NCBI RefSeq assembly: GCF_001648775.1
Contig: NZ_LVEJ01000019.1
Span: forward strand, 1-64,000
Reading direction: 5' to 3'
From: Pseudomonas fluorescens
Lineage (GTDB): Bacteria; Pseudomonadota; Gammaproteobacteria; Pseudomonadales; Pseudomonadaceae
Length of the DNA: 64,000 bases
Shown one piece after another: positions 24,804 through 34,311 of this stretch. Positions within the stretch are counted from its first letter, which is position 1; the number at the start of each line of letters is the position of its first letter. A program made the translations under genes and the position numbers. The notes under the pieces were generated by a model that worked only from the letters and a program-made list of their open reading frames with translations, had not been told where the DNA came from and ran no database searches.

Positions 24804-26189
24804 TTACAGGATACGCACGCGCAGCGAACGGCCCTTGATCTTGCCGTCGTTCAGGCGCTGCAGGGCTTGCATCGCCACGGTACGGTCCACGGCCACATAC
24901 GCCTGGAAATCGAAGATCGCAATCTTGCCCACCTGTGCACCCGGAATGCCGGCATCGCCAGTCAGTGCGCCAAGAATGTCACCCGGACGAACCTTGTCTT
25001 TACGGCCAGCGCCGATGCACAGCGTGGTCATTGGCGGTTGCAGCGGGGCGAGGCCCTGGGACTTGAGGTTATCGACCTGATCCCAGTTCAGTGGCGACTT
25101 CTGCAGTTGTTCGATGGCCTGTGCACGGTGCGCTTCACCCGGCGCAACCAGGCTGATCGCGATGCCTTTCTCGCCAGCGCGACCGGTCCGGCCAACGCGG
25201 TGAATGTGGATTTCCGAATCGCGGGCCAGTTCGACGTTGATCACCATGTCCAGCGCATCGATGTCCAGACCACGGGCAGCCACGTCGGTGGCGACCAGTA
25301 CCGAAGTACTGCGGTTGGCGAACATCGCCAGCACCTGATCGCGGTCACGCTGTTCCAGATCGCCGTGCAGGCCGACGGCGGAAATGCCTTTGGCGGTCAG
25401 GTGATCGACAGTTTCCTGCACTTGCTGCTTGGTGAAACAGAACGCTACGCAGGACGCCGGGCGGAAGTGGTGCAGGACTTTGGTCACTGCGCTCATGCGA
25501 TCTTCCGGGGAAATCTCGTAGAAACGCTGCTCGATCTGCGTGTCATCGTGGAACGCCTCGGCTTTCACCGTTTGCGGGTCACGCATGAATTTCGACGCCA
25601 GTTGCTTGATGCCCACTGGGTAGGTGGCGGAGAACAGCAGAGTCTGACGGCGCTCCGGGGTCTTGATGATGATGTCTTCGATGGCGTCGTAGAAACCCAT
25701 GTCGAGCATGCGGTCGGCTTCGTCGAGGATCAGCGTGTTCAGGCCATCGAGCACCAGCGAACCTTTGCGCAGGTGCTGCTGAATGCGGCCCGGGGTGCCG
25801 ACGATGATGTGCGCGCCGTGTTCCAGCGAAGCGATCTGCGGGCCGAAGGACACGCCGCCGCACAGGGTCAGGACCTTGATGTTGTCTTCGGCACGGGCCA
25901 GACGACGGATTTCCTTGGCGACCTGGTCGGCCAGCTCACGCGTCGGGCAGATCACCAGTGCCTGGCAGCCGAAGTAGCGCGGGTTGATCGGGTTGAGCAG
26001 GCCGATGCCGAACGCGGCGGTCTTGCCGCTGCCGGTCTTGGCCTGGGCGATCAGGTCCATCCCCTTGAGGATCACCGGCAAGCTCTGCGCCTGGATCGGC
26101 GTCATCTGGGCATAACCGAGGGATTCGAGGTTAGCCAGCATGGCGGCGGACAGCGGCAGAGTATTAAAAGCGGTGGCGATGGTGGTCAC
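24804..26189 (-). CDS. dbpA: ATP-dependent RNA helicase DbpA
   Basis: DbpA is a DEAD-box helicase that acts on 23S rRNA hairpin 92 during large-subunit assembly. The 461-residue product has the Q motif (TPIQAQSLP), Walker A AKTGSGKTAA, PTRELADQVAKE, GTPGRI, DEAD in LDEADRMLD, SAT, and VGRTGRAG. The C-terminal DbpA RNA-binding domain (GRKDKVRPGDILGALTGDAG) gives it specificity and separates it from other DEAD proteins. I use the GTG at 26189, because the protein begins in family register there (VTTIATAFNTLPLS). The ATG at 26240 would add 17 unlikely residues. Confidence 0.95.
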   Translation of the reverse strand: MTTIATAFNTLPLSAAMLANLESLGYAQMTPIQAQSLPVILKGMDLIAQAKTGSGKTAAFGIGLLNPINPRYFGCQALVICPTRELADQVAKEIRRLARAEDNIKVLTLCGGVSFGPQIASLEHGAHIIVGTPGRIQQHLRKGSLVLDGLNTLILDEADRMLDMGFYDAIEDIIIKTPERRQTLLFSATYPVGIKQLASKFMRDPQTVKAEAFHDDTQIEQRFYEISPEDRMSAVTKVLHHFRPASCVAFCFTKQQVQETVDHLTAKGISAVGLHGDLEQRDRDQVLAMFANRSTSVLVATDVAARGLDIDALDMVINVELARDSEIHIHRVGRTGRAGEKGIAISLVAPGEAHRAQAIEQLQKSPLNWDQVDNLKSQGLAPLQPPMTTLCIGAGRKDKVRPGDILGALTGDAGIPGAQVGKIAIFDFQAYVAVDRTVAMQALQRLNDGKIKGRSLRVRIL

Positions 26190-26269
26190 GGGACTGGCCT
26201 GCAAAACAAAATGTCGCGCAGTGTAGCAGCCCCGTGCCACTTTCTTCGAAAGTTCTGGACGAACAGCGG

Positions 26270-27697
26270 TTAATGTTCGATGTGTTCTTCCGGGCGTTTG
26301 GCGCGGCGGCCGTCTTCTTTCGACAGTTGCGAGAAGATCGTTGCCGCGAGCATCGCCATGATTCCGACGGTGACAAAGGTCAGTTGGAAGGCACCGAGCA
26401 CGGTTTCCACGCCATCGTTACCGACCTCTGCGGTAAACCCGCCCAGCAACGCACCGGCGCAGGCAACCCCCAGGCTCAATGACAACTGCGCCACCACCGA
26501 CAGCAAGCTGTTGCCGCTGCTGGCGCTGGCGTCATCCAGATCGATCAATGTCACGGTGTTCATCGCCGTAAATTGCAGCGAGTTGATCGCACCGAGAATC
26601 GCCAGCAGACACAGCAGCAACCAATACGGCGTTTGCTCGCTGACCAGACCCATGCTCGCCAGCATGATCCCCAATGCCAGCGTGTTACCCGTGAGGACGA
26701 TGCGATAGCCAAGCCGTTCGATCAGCGGCCGCGCCACCCACTTGGCGATCATCGCCGCTGCGGCCAGCGGCAGCATGCTCATCCCCGCTTGCGACGGTGA
26801 ATAGCCGAGCGCCACTTGCAGCAGCAACGGCACCAGAAACGGCAATGCACCGCTGCCCAAACGGGCAAAGAGGTTGCCGAGAATACCGACGGCAAAGGTG
26901 CGGGTCTTGAACAGCGACGGCGCGAACAGCGGGTTTTCAATGTGCCCGGCACGCAACCAGTACGCCGCCAGACAGGCCATGCCGCCGAACAGCAGCAACA
27001 TCACGCGCAGGTGCGGCAAGTGCAATTCGCCGAGGCCTTCCATGGCGATGGTGATGAGGATCATCGCCGCGCCGAACAACAGGAAACCGAGGCTATCGAA
27101 GCGCGTGCGTTCGGTGCCGCGCAGGTCGGGAATGAATTTCCACACCGCGTAGCAACCGATGACGCCGACCGGCAGGTTGATCAGGAAGATCCAGTGCCAT
27201 GTCAGGAATTCGACCATCCAGCCGCCCATGGTCGGGCCGATCAACGGGCCGAGCAGGCCGGGGATGGTGATGAAGCCCATGATCCGCACCAGTTCGGATC
27301 GCGGGTACGCGCGCAGCACCACCAGTCGCCCGACCGGCAGCATCAGCGCACCACCCAGGCCTTGAATGACGCGGGCGCCGACCAGCATGCTCAGGCTGCT
27401 CGACAGCGCACAGAGCAACGAGCCGAAGCTGAACAGCAGAATCGCGCCGAAGAAGATTTTCTTGGTGCCGAAGCGGTCGGCGATCCAGCCTGAGGCAGGG
27501 ATCAGCAACGCGACGGTGAGCATGTAAGAGATGACCACGCCTTGCATGCGCAATGGATCTTCGGCGAGATCGCGGGCCATGGCGGGCAGCGCGGTGTTGA
27601 GGATGGTCCCGTCGAGGGACTGCATGAAGAACGCGATAGCGACGACCCACGGCAACCAGCGGGCGGTGATGGCGTCGAGAGGCGGGCGGTTGGGCAT
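26270..27697 (-). CDS. DHA2-family MFS multidrug exporter (MdtD-like)
   Basis: The 475-residue inner-membrane transporter has 13-14 hydrophobic helices. The drug/H+ antiporter motif near helix 1 is LDGTILNTALPAMARDL, motif A is GWIADRFGTKKIF, and motif C-like is GLLGPLIGPTMGGW. The overall pattern matches the DHA2 group and is closest to MdtD. The C-terminus is short and charged. The stop lies about 80 bases from the dbpA start, on the same strand, but a functional link is not evident. Substrates are unknown. Confidence 0.88.
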   Translation of the reverse strand: MPNRPPLDAITARWLPWVVAIAFFMQSLDGTILNTALPAMARDLAEDPLRMQGVVISYMLTVALLIPASGWIADRFGTKKIFFGAILLFSFGSLLCALSSSLSMLVGARVIQGLGGALMLPVGRLVVLRAYPRSELVRIMGFITIPGLLGPLIGPTMGGWMVEFLTWHWIFLINLPVGVIGCYAVWKFIPDLRGTERTRFDSLGFLLFGAAMILITIAMEGLGELHLPHLRVMLLLFGGMACLAAYWLRAGHIENPLFAPSLFKTRTFAVGILGNLFARLGSGALPFLVPLLLQVALGYSPSQAGMSMLPLAAAAMIAKWVARPLIERLGYRIVLTGNTLALGIMLASMGLVSEQTPYWLLLCLLAILGAINSLQFTAMNTVTLIDLDDASASSGNSLLSVVAQLSLSLGVACAGALLGGFTAEVGNDGVETVLGAFQLTFVTVGIMAMLAATIFSQLSKEDGRRAKRPEEHIEH

Positions 27698-27747
27698 GGA
27701 ACCTCTTGTCGTTGGAGTTAATGCATATCCATTGTCGAACGCGGTCA

Positions 27748-27840
27748 GTGTGGGAGCGAGCTTGCTCGCGAAAGCGGTAGGTCAGTCGCCATCAATGTTG
27801 AATGACATGGCCTCTTCGCGAGCAAGCTCGCTCCCACAGG
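27748..27840. repeat. REPIN (T-type arms)
   Basis: Divergent pair, spacer AGCGGTAGGTCAGTCGCCATCAATGTTGAATG, between the DHA2 exporter start and the TldD/PmbA-like gene end. Confidence 0.9.
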
Positions 27841-27851
27841 TTTTTGCGGTG

Positions 27852-29189
27852 TTACAGGGTCAAGGTCAAACGGCTGACCAGTGCCCCCGGCAGCAACGCC
27901 GACGACGTGTTGCGTTGGCTGTAGGTACTCGCCGACAGCAACAACTCACGCTCGGCGGTCAGCGCTTCCAGCTGCGAACCCAGCAAACTGTAAGCGCTAT
28001 CGTCAAAACGCATGGTGCTGACCGGCGCCTGGATCTCGCCGTTCTCGACCCAGAAAGTCGCGAAGCGGGTCATGCCGGTCATGCGTGCCGCCGGTTGATC
28101 CGAGTAGTTCAGGTACCACAGGTTGCTGATGTACAGCCCGGTGCCCAATTGCTTGAGGATCTCTGTTTGCGACAGATCACCGGCGGCCATGTTCAATGCA
28201 CTCGGCATTTCACCGCCGCCAGCGCCGTTGGCGGTCAGACCGTATTCGGCGGCACTGCGCGAGCCGACCAGTTGATCGCCAGCCTTGCCTTCGACAATCA
28301 AACGCAAATCACTGCGCGGATAACCTTCGCCGGAAAACGCCGGGCTCAGCGATTCGCTGACCTTCTCGTCCAGCGACAGCAGCGGACTGAAGGCCTGATC
28401 GCCGACATACAGCTTCTGCAACGGGCTGCTTTTGCTGGCAATCGACTGCGCCGAAAAACCGCCCCAGCTCAGCATGCCCATGATTTCTTCCAGCGCCGCT
28501 GGCGCCAGGTACGCGCGGTATTGCCCCGGTGCCAACGTGCGCAACGGACGACCGAGAAATTCCAGTTGCTCGCGTGCCTGGGCAAAGCGCTTGGCAAAAC
28601 CTTCGCGGCTCCAGTCATGCCCGGCATAGCTGGCTTTCACCGCTTCGCCGTTCTCGTGAAACAGGCTGAAGTCGAAGTTGAAGCTGTTGGCCTGATGCCA
28701 GCCAAACGCCCCCGAAGAACTGGCGAAACCACGGCTGATCGGGCCCGCAGCATAGAAGCCGACCAAATCCAGACCTTCAGCTGCTGCGCAGATTTCATCG
28801 ACAACCTGTTCGGTGTCCGGCAGCGGATGTTCCTGCACGTTCTGGCTCTGCCAGCCGTTGTGATTGAGCAGCAGATACGGATCCTGCGGCAGCAGCGGCA
28901 GGGTTTCGCGCAGTTGTTGCAGGCCTTCGGCGAGGCGTTGCAGATCGCCCTCCTGATCACCGGAAAGGGTGACTTGCAGGTCGGCGTGACGTCCGTCGTT
29001 GATCAACTTCAGAACGATGTTGGCCTGCTGCACTTGCCCGGCCTGACGCACCTTGGCGTGATTGAAACGCACAAACGCCGAGGATTCAGCAGCGTAGCTG
29101 AGGGTGAACTGCTCCGGTTCACGCACGCTGTCGCGCAGCCAATTGACCATGACCTTGAAGGCGTCGGACTGACTCTTCGAAATGCTCAT
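27852..29189 (-). CDS. TldD/PmbA-family protein, PmbA (TldE)-like subunit
   Basis: The 445-residue product belongs to the TldD/PmbA fold (NHAKVRQAG near the N-terminus; GLYISNLWYLNYSDQPAARMTGMTRFATFWVENGEIQAPVSTMRF near the C-terminus) but lacks the HExxxH zinc motif. This is as expected for the non-catalytic PmbA/TldE-like partner. Its ATG overlaps the stop of the upstream HExxxH-containing gene by one base, so the two are translationally coupled and likely form a heterodimer. TldD/E complexes degrade unfolded or modified peptides and mature some RiPPs. This pair looks like a second, shorter set distinct from the housekeeping tldD and pmbA. Confidence 0.85.
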   Translation of the reverse strand: MSISKSQSDAFKVMVNWLRDSVREPEQFTLSYAAESSAFVRFNHAKVRQAGQVQQANIVLKLINDGRHADLQVTLSGDQEGDLQRLAEGLQQLRETLPLLPQDPYLLLNHNGWQSQNVQEHPLPDTEQVVDEICAAAEGLDLVGFYAAGPISRGFASSSGAFGWHQANSFNFDFSLFHENGEAVKASYAGHDWSREGFAKRFAQAREQLEFLGRPLRTLAPGQYRAYLAPAALEEIMGMLSWGGFSAQSIASKSSPLQKLYVGDQAFSPLLSLDEKVSESLSPAFSGEGYPRSDLRLIVEGKAGDQLVGSRSAAEYGLTANGAGGGEMPSALNMAAGDLSQTEILKQLGTGLYISNLWYLNYSDQPAARMTGMTRFATFWVENGEIQAPVSTMRFDDSAYSLLGSQLEALTAERELLLSASTYSQRNTSSALLPGALVSRLTLTL

Positions 29190-30631
29190 CAGGCGTCTCC
29201 CCCAAACACATCAACGTTGCTGAATACGCAGGCCGGCGAAGCGTGGCCGACGCGGATCACCTGGTTCGGTTCACCCTTGCCGCAGTTCGGCGTGCCCAGC
29301 ACCTTGACGGTGTTGGCGTCGCCGACGGCGCGCAGGCTTTTCCAGAAGTGCGCGGAAATTGCCCGGTAGTTCGGGTTTTTTACCACGCCTTTGAGTTCAC
29401 CGTTTTCGATCAACTGGCCCCATTCGCAACCGAACTGGAATTTGTTGCGCGCATCGTCAATCGACCACGAACGGTTGGTGCTCATCAGAATGCCGTTCTC
29501 GATGCCTTCGATCAGTTTGTTTAAAGGCTGATCGCCCGGCTCGATATTGAGGTTGGCCATGCGGTCGATCGGCGCGCGGTTCCAGCCGCAGGCGCGACTG
29601 TTGGCTACGCCTTCCATCCCGGCACGATATTGCGACAGCGCACCGCCCAGCGGCCGCAGCAGCAAGCCATCGCGAATCAGAAATTGTTTGCTTGCTTGAG
29701 TGCCGTCGTCGTCATGGCCGTAGCTGGCCAGTTCTTCGGGAATGCCCGGATCGAAGGTCACGTTGAGCAGTTTCGAGCCGTATTGCAGGCTGCCGAAGTC
29801 GCTGGCTTTGACGAAACTGGTGCCGGCGTAATTGCGTTCGTCGCCGAGGATGCGGTCGAGTTCCAGCGGATGGCCGATGGATTCGTGGATCTGCAGCATC
29901 ATTTGATCGGGCATCAACAGCAGGTCGCGCGGGCCTTGCGGGGTGTTCGGCGCGAGCAGCAGTTGCAGCGCCTGATCGGCGACTTGCGGGCCGGCGCCGA
30001 TCAAACCGCAACGGCTGATCACGTCAGCGCCGCCCTGTTGGCCGAAGTTCTCGCGGCCGAGGCTGCGGGTCTGGCTGTCGTTGCCGTCATAGGCGGTGAC
30101 GTCGAGGCCTGGGTAAACGAAGCGCTGGGCCTGGCGCAATTGCGCCCCGGCGCTGCTCAGGTAGATCTGCTCGACGTGGGTAATGCCAATGCTCACCTGC
30201 CAATTCACCAGGCGCTCATCCTTTGGCACCGAGGCGGATTCCGCGCCGAGCAACTCAAAGCATTCGCTCAGGGACGGAAAGGGTTGTTCGAGATTGGGCG
30301 AAAAGTAATCAGCACGATCGCTGGACACTGGCTGATCGCGCAGGTCGAGCAAGGCGTGCGGCTTGAGCCGGCGCGCTTGCTGCTCGGCGCGTTCGAGGGC
30401 GGCTTGCAGACCTTGTTGCGACAGGTCATTGGTCGCGGCATAGGCTTCAACGCCGTTGACGCGCACGGTGAGCATCGCGCCTTCGTCGCGGCTCAGGCTC
30501 GGCGGTTCGGCGACATTCTTGCGTACCGACAGGTACTGGCCGGACTCGCGTACATACCGCAGGGAAAAAAACTCAGCGCCCGTGCGCAAGGCAGCAAAGC
30601 GCTGCTTGAGCTGGGGGTGGAAATCGAACAT
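29189..30631 (-). CDS. TldD-family metallopeptidase subunit
   Basis: The 480-residue TldD-like subunit carries the zinc motif H249-E-S-I-G-H254 (canonical HEAxGH) in MLQIHESIGHPLELDRILGDERNYAGTSF, followed by the family segment LNVTFDPGIPEELASYGHDDDGT. The C-terminus has GTPNCGKGEPNQVIRVGHASPACVF. It precedes and overlaps the PmbA-like gene by one base. It probably forms the catalytic half of a proteolytic heterodimer in the cytoplasm. No candidate peptide substrate gene is visible within 300 bases on either side. Confidence 0.87.
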   Translation of the reverse strand: MFDFHPQLKQRFAALRTGAEFFSLRYVRESGQYLSVRKNVAEPPSLSRDEGAMLTVRVNGVEAYAATNDLSQQGLQAALERAEQQARRLKPHALLDLRDQPVSSDRADYFSPNLEQPFPSLSECFELLGAESASVPKDERLVNWQVSIGITHVEQIYLSSAGAQLRQAQRFVYPGLDVTAYDGNDSQTRSLGRENFGQQGGADVISRCGLIGAGPQVADQALQLLLAPNTPQGPRDLLLMPDQMMLQIHESIGHPLELDRILGDERNYAGTSFVKASDFGSLQYGSKLLNVTFDPGIPEELASYGHDDDGTQASKQFLIRDGLLLRPLGGALSQYRAGMEGVANSRACGWNRAPIDRMANLNIEPGDQPLNKLIEGIENGILMSTNRSWSIDDARNKFQFGCEWGQLIENGELKGVVKNPNYRAISAHFWKSLRAVGDANTVKVLGTPNCGKGEPNQVIRVGHASPACVFSNVDVFGGDA

Positions 30632-30796
30632 TCGGGAACCTCCTTGTCAGGGGGAAGCGGTAGAGCAGCGGCGGGGAGGGGTGAAACGGTTGCGCGAGGT
30701 CTAGAGTAGGCCTGCGTGGGGGTAGGATCAAGTGAAGAGGGGGGGTAGGAGGATTTACTGTGCAGCGAGGGAATTTGTGCTGAATGTGAGGGCCCC

Positions 30797-30871
30797 TTCG
30801 CGAGCAGGCTCGCTCCCACATTTGATTTGTGAACGACACAGATCCAGTGTGGGAGCGAGCCTGCTCGCGAA
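30797..30871. repeat. REPIN (C-type arms)
   Basis: Convergent pair with spacer TTTGATTTGTGAACGACACAGATCCAG, between betA and the TldD-like gene. Confidence 0.9.
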
Positions 30872-30893
30872 GGCCGCGCCTCGGTATTACGTC

Positions 30894-32597
30894 TTACTGA
30901 GCAGCCGGGGTGATATCACGCATCGGCTTGCCCTTCACCGGTGCATCGCCCGCGACGTAGTACGGTGCGGTGCTGCGCGGCAGCGGCTGGCGGCCACGGA
31001 TCTTGTCGGCGATTTTCTCGGCGATCATGATCGTCGGCGCGTTCAGGTTGCCGGTGGTGATGATCGGCATGATCGAGGCATCGACCACACGCAGGCTCTG
31101 CATGCCGTGTACGCGACCTTCGCCATCGACCACAGCCATCTCGTCGGTGCCCATCTTGCACGAGCAGGACGGGTGGAACGCAGTTTCGGCGTGCTCGCGG
31201 ATGAACTTGTCCAGCTGCTCATCGGTTTGCACTTCGATGCCCGGGCTGATTTCGCGACCACGGAAAGCGTCCAGCGCAGGCTGTTGCATGATTTCACGGG
31301 TCAGGCGGATGCCGTCGCGGAACTCCTGCCAGTCTTGCTCGGTGGCCATGTAGTTGAACAGGATGCTCGGGTGCTGGCGCGGGTCTTTCGACTTGGCCTG
31401 GATGCGACCACGGCTCGGCGAACGCATGGAACCCATGTGCGCCTGGAAACCGTGCTCTTTCACACCGTTGCTGCCGTTGTAGTTAATCGCTACCGGCAGG
31501 AAGTGGTACTGGATGTTCGGCCATTCGAATTCCGGACGCGAACGGATGAAACCGCCGGCTTCGAACTGGTTGCTGGCGCCGATACCGGTGCCGTTGAACA
31601 GCCATTCGGCACCGATGGCCGGCTGGTTGTACCAGAGCAGCGACGGGTACAGCGAAACCGGCTGAGTGCAAGCGTATTGCAGGTACAGCTCAAGGTGATC
31701 CTGCAGGTTTTCACCGACGCCCGGCAGGTCGTGAACGACCGGGATGTCGAGGCTTTCCAGCAGTTTCGCCGGGCCTACGCCGGAGCGCTGCAGAATCTGC
31801 GGCGAAGCGATGGCGCCGGAGCACAGCAGGACTTCTTTGCGCGCCTTGGCTTCAACACGCTCTTCAGCGTCGCCAACCAGGTAACGCACGCCAACAGCAC
31901 GCTTGCCTTCAAACAGAATCTTGTCGGTCAGGGCGTGGGTGACGATGGTCAGGGTCGAACGCTTTTTCGCGGTGTCGAGGTAGCCACGGGCGGTGGAAGC
32001 ACGACGGCCGTTTGGCGTCACGGTGCGGTCCATCGGGCCGAAGCCTTCCTGTTGATAACCGTTCAAGTCTTCGGTGCGCGGGTAACCGGCTTGCACGCCA
32101 GCTTCAACCATGGCGTGGAACAGCGGGTTGTTGCCAGCCTTCGGCGTGGTCACGCTGACCGGACCTTCGCCACCGTGGTAATCGTTCGGGCCGATGTCGC
32201 GGGTTTCGGCTTTGCGGAAGTACGGCAGGCAGTCGAGGTACGACCAGTTTTCCAGGCCTGGCAGTTTTGCCCAGCCGTCGTAGTCCATCGCGTTACCACG
32301 GATGTAGCACATGCCGTTGATCAGCGAAGAGCCGCCGAGGCCTTTGCCGCGACCGCATTCCATCCGACGACCGTCCATGTGTGGCTCTGGATCGGTTTCG
32401 TACGCCCAGTTGTAACGACGGCCTTGCAGCGGGAACGCCAGTGCGGCGGGCATTTGCGTGCGGAAGTCGAAACGGTAGTCCGGGCCGCCTGCTTCGAGCA
32501 GCAGAACGGTGACGCCAGCGTCTTCAGTCAGACGGGTCGCCAGGGTGTTACCGGCCGAGCCGGCACCGATGATGATGTAATCGAATTCTTGGGACAT
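30894..32597 (-). CDS. betA: Choline dehydrogenase
   Basis: BetA oxidises choline to betaine aldehyde (and can go on to betaine) with FAD at the inner membrane. The 567-residue GMC oxidoreductase has the dinucleotide motif IIGAGSAGNTLATRL, the GMC signature GKGLGGSSLINGMCYIRG, the second signature GAIASPQILQRSGVGP, and the C-terminal catalytic His region FHPSCSCKMG...VVDASIMP. The start at 32597 is preceded by GAGGGTG. It is the last gene of the betI-betB-betA series, with a REPIN between betB and betA. Confidence 0.96.
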   Translation of the reverse strand: MSQEFDYIIIGAGSAGNTLATRLTEDAGVTVLLLEAGGPDYRFDFRTQMPAALAFPLQGRRYNWAYETDPEPHMDGRRMECGRGKGLGGSSLINGMCYIRGNAMDYDGWAKLPGLENWSYLDCLPYFRKAETRDIGPNDYHGGEGPVSVTTPKAGNNPLFHAMVEAGVQAGYPRTEDLNGYQQEGFGPMDRTVTPNGRRASTARGYLDTAKKRSTLTIVTHALTDKILFEGKRAVGVRYLVGDAEERVEAKARKEVLLCSGAIASPQILQRSGVGPAKLLESLDIPVVHDLPGVGENLQDHLELYLQYACTQPVSLYPSLLWYNQPAIGAEWLFNGTGIGASNQFEAGGFIRSRPEFEWPNIQYHFLPVAINYNGSNGVKEHGFQAHMGSMRSPSRGRIQAKSKDPRQHPSILFNYMATEQDWQEFRDGIRLTREIMQQPALDAFRGREISPGIEVQTDEQLDKFIREHAETAFHPSCSCKMGTDEMAVVDGEGRVHGMQSLRVVDASIMPIITTGNLNAPTIMIAEKIADKIRGRQPLPRSTAPYYVAGDAPVKGKPMRDITPAAQ

Positions 32598-32654
32598 TGA
32601 ATGCACCCTCTTTAGATGTGGTCAGGTCGGGCCTGACGAGTGCTTTGCACTCGA

Positions 32655-32718
32655 TTCGCGAGCGGGCTCGCTCCCACAGGAGACACTGCTCCAATGTGGG
32701 AGTGAGCCTGCTCGCGAA
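32655..32718. repeat. REPIN, diverged copy
   Basis: TTCGCGAGCGGGCTCGCTCCCACA and TGTGGGAGTGAGCCTGCTCGCGAA. Each arm carries one substitution that breaks perfect matching, suggesting an older insertion. It lies inside the betB-betA interval. Confidence 0.85.
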
Positions 32719-32750
32719 GACGGCCTCGCGAGCAATACAAGACTCGGGTC

Positions 32751-34223
32751 TTAGAACACCGAAACGTAATCGCCCAGCTCGACCTGTACCGATTTGATGC
32801 GGGTGAAGTTGTTCAGCGAGCTGATGCCGTTCTCACGACCAACACCCGACTGCTTGTAACCGCCGACCGGCATTTTTGCGTCGGACTCGCCCCAGGCGTT
32901 GATCCAGCAGATACCGGCTTCCAGTTGATGAATCACGCGGTGGGCGCGGTTCAGGTCTTTGGTGACGATACCGGCGGCCAGGCCGAAGTCGGTGTCGTTG
33001 GCGCGGCGGATCACTTCTTCTTCGGTTTCGTAGGAGAGGATCGCCATCACCGGGCCAAAGATTTCTTCGCGGACGATGGTCATGTCGTCGGTGCAATCGG
33101 TGAACACGGTTGGTGCCACGAAGGCGCCTTTGGCGAATTCGCCGTCGGTCAGACGGTCGCCGCCGCACAGGACGCGGGCACCTTCTTCTTTGCCTTTGGC
33201 GATGTAGCCCAGCACGCTTTCCATGTGCGCGAAGCTGACCAGCGGGCCGAAGTTGGTGTTTTCGTCTTCCGGGTTGCCGACGCGGATGCGTGCAACGCGC
33301 TCAACGATCTTGGCTTCGAAAGCGGCTTTCAGGTGCGCCGGAACGAACACGCGAGTGCCGTTGGTGCAGACCTGACCGGAGCTGTAGAAGTTGGCCATCA
33401 TCGCGGTGTCGGCAGCGCGATCGAGGTCGGCGTCGTCGCAGATGATCAGCGGGGACTTGCCGCCCAGTTCCATGGTCACGTCTTTCAGCGACGAAGCCGA
33501 AGCGCTGGCCATGACTTTCTTGCCGGTGTCGGTGCCGCCGGTGAAGGAGATTTTTTCGATGCGTGGGTGCTCGGTCAACCAGGTGCCGACTTCGCGGCCG
33601 CTGCCGGTCAGGACGTTGAACACGCCGTTTGGCAGGCCGGCTTCGGTGAAGATCTCGGCCAGTTTCAGGGTGGTCAGCGAGGTGACTTCGCTTGGCTTGA
33701 AGATCATCGCGTTACCGGCCGCCAGGGCTGGAGCGGATTTCCACAGCGCGATCTGGATCGGGTAGTTCCACGCGCCGATACCGGCGACAACGCCCAGCGG
33801 CTCGCGACGGGTGTAAACAAAAGAGGTGTCACGCAGCGGAATCTGCTCGCCTTCGATCGCCGGCACCAGGCCTGCATAGTATTCCAGCACGTCAGCGCCG
33901 GTAACGATGTCGACGTACTTGGTTTCGGAGAAGGATTTACCGGTGTCCAGGGTTTCCAGCGCGGCCAGCTCATCGTTGCGCTCGCGCAGGATGTCGACGG
34001 CACGACGCAGGATGCGCGAACGCTCCATGGCGGTCATTGCAGCCCAGATTTTCTGGCCCTTTTCAGCAGCGACCACAGCGCGCTCGACGTCTTCCTTGGT
34101 CGCACGTTGCACTTGGGCGAGGACTTCACCGTTCGCCGGGTTGATGGCTTCGAAGGTGGCATCGCTGCCAGCGTCGGAGTACGCGCCATCGATGTAAAGT
34201 TTTTGCAGTTCGAAACGGGCCAT
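32751..34223 (-). CDS. betB: Betaine aldehyde dehydrogenase
   Basis: BetB oxidises betaine aldehyde to glycine betaine with NAD(P)+. The 490-residue aldehyde dehydrogenase has the catalytic Glu region MELGGKSPLIICDDADLD, the nucleophilic Cys in SSGQVCTNGTRVFVP, the cofactor loop FTGGTDTGKKVMA, and the C-terminal WINAWGESDAKMPVGGYKQSGVGRENG typical of BetB. Length matches the family. It lies between betI and betA in one orientation and is presumably repressed by BetI through the operator upstream of betI. Confidence 0.97.
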   Translation of the reverse strand: MARFELQKLYIDGAYSDAGSDATFEAINPANGEVLAQVQRATKEDVERAVVAAEKGQKIWAAMTAMERSRILRRAVDILRERNDELAALETLDTGKSFSETKYVDIVTGADVLEYYAGLVPAIEGEQIPLRDTSFVYTRREPLGVVAGIGAWNYPIQIALWKSAPALAAGNAMIFKPSEVTSLTTLKLAEIFTEAGLPNGVFNVLTGSGREVGTWLTEHPRIEKISFTGGTDTGKKVMASASASSLKDVTMELGGKSPLIICDDADLDRAADTAMMANFYSSGQVCTNGTRVFVPAHLKAAFEAKIVERVARIRVGNPEDENTNFGPLVSFAHMESVLGYIAKGKEEGARVLCGGDRLTDGEFAKGAFVAPTVFTDCTDDMTIVREEIFGPVMAILSYETEEEVIRRANDTDFGLAAGIVTKDLNRAHRVIHQLEAGICWINAWGESDAKMPVGGYKQSGVGRENGISSLNNFTRIKSVQVELGDYVSVF

Positions 34224-34311
34224 AGTGTCCTCGCAAGTGCATTAGTGGTTGGCGTTGACCACCGCGGTGAGGCTGCGGTGGCAGTGAGGGGCCGAGCGTT
34301 TTCTGTGTGCT

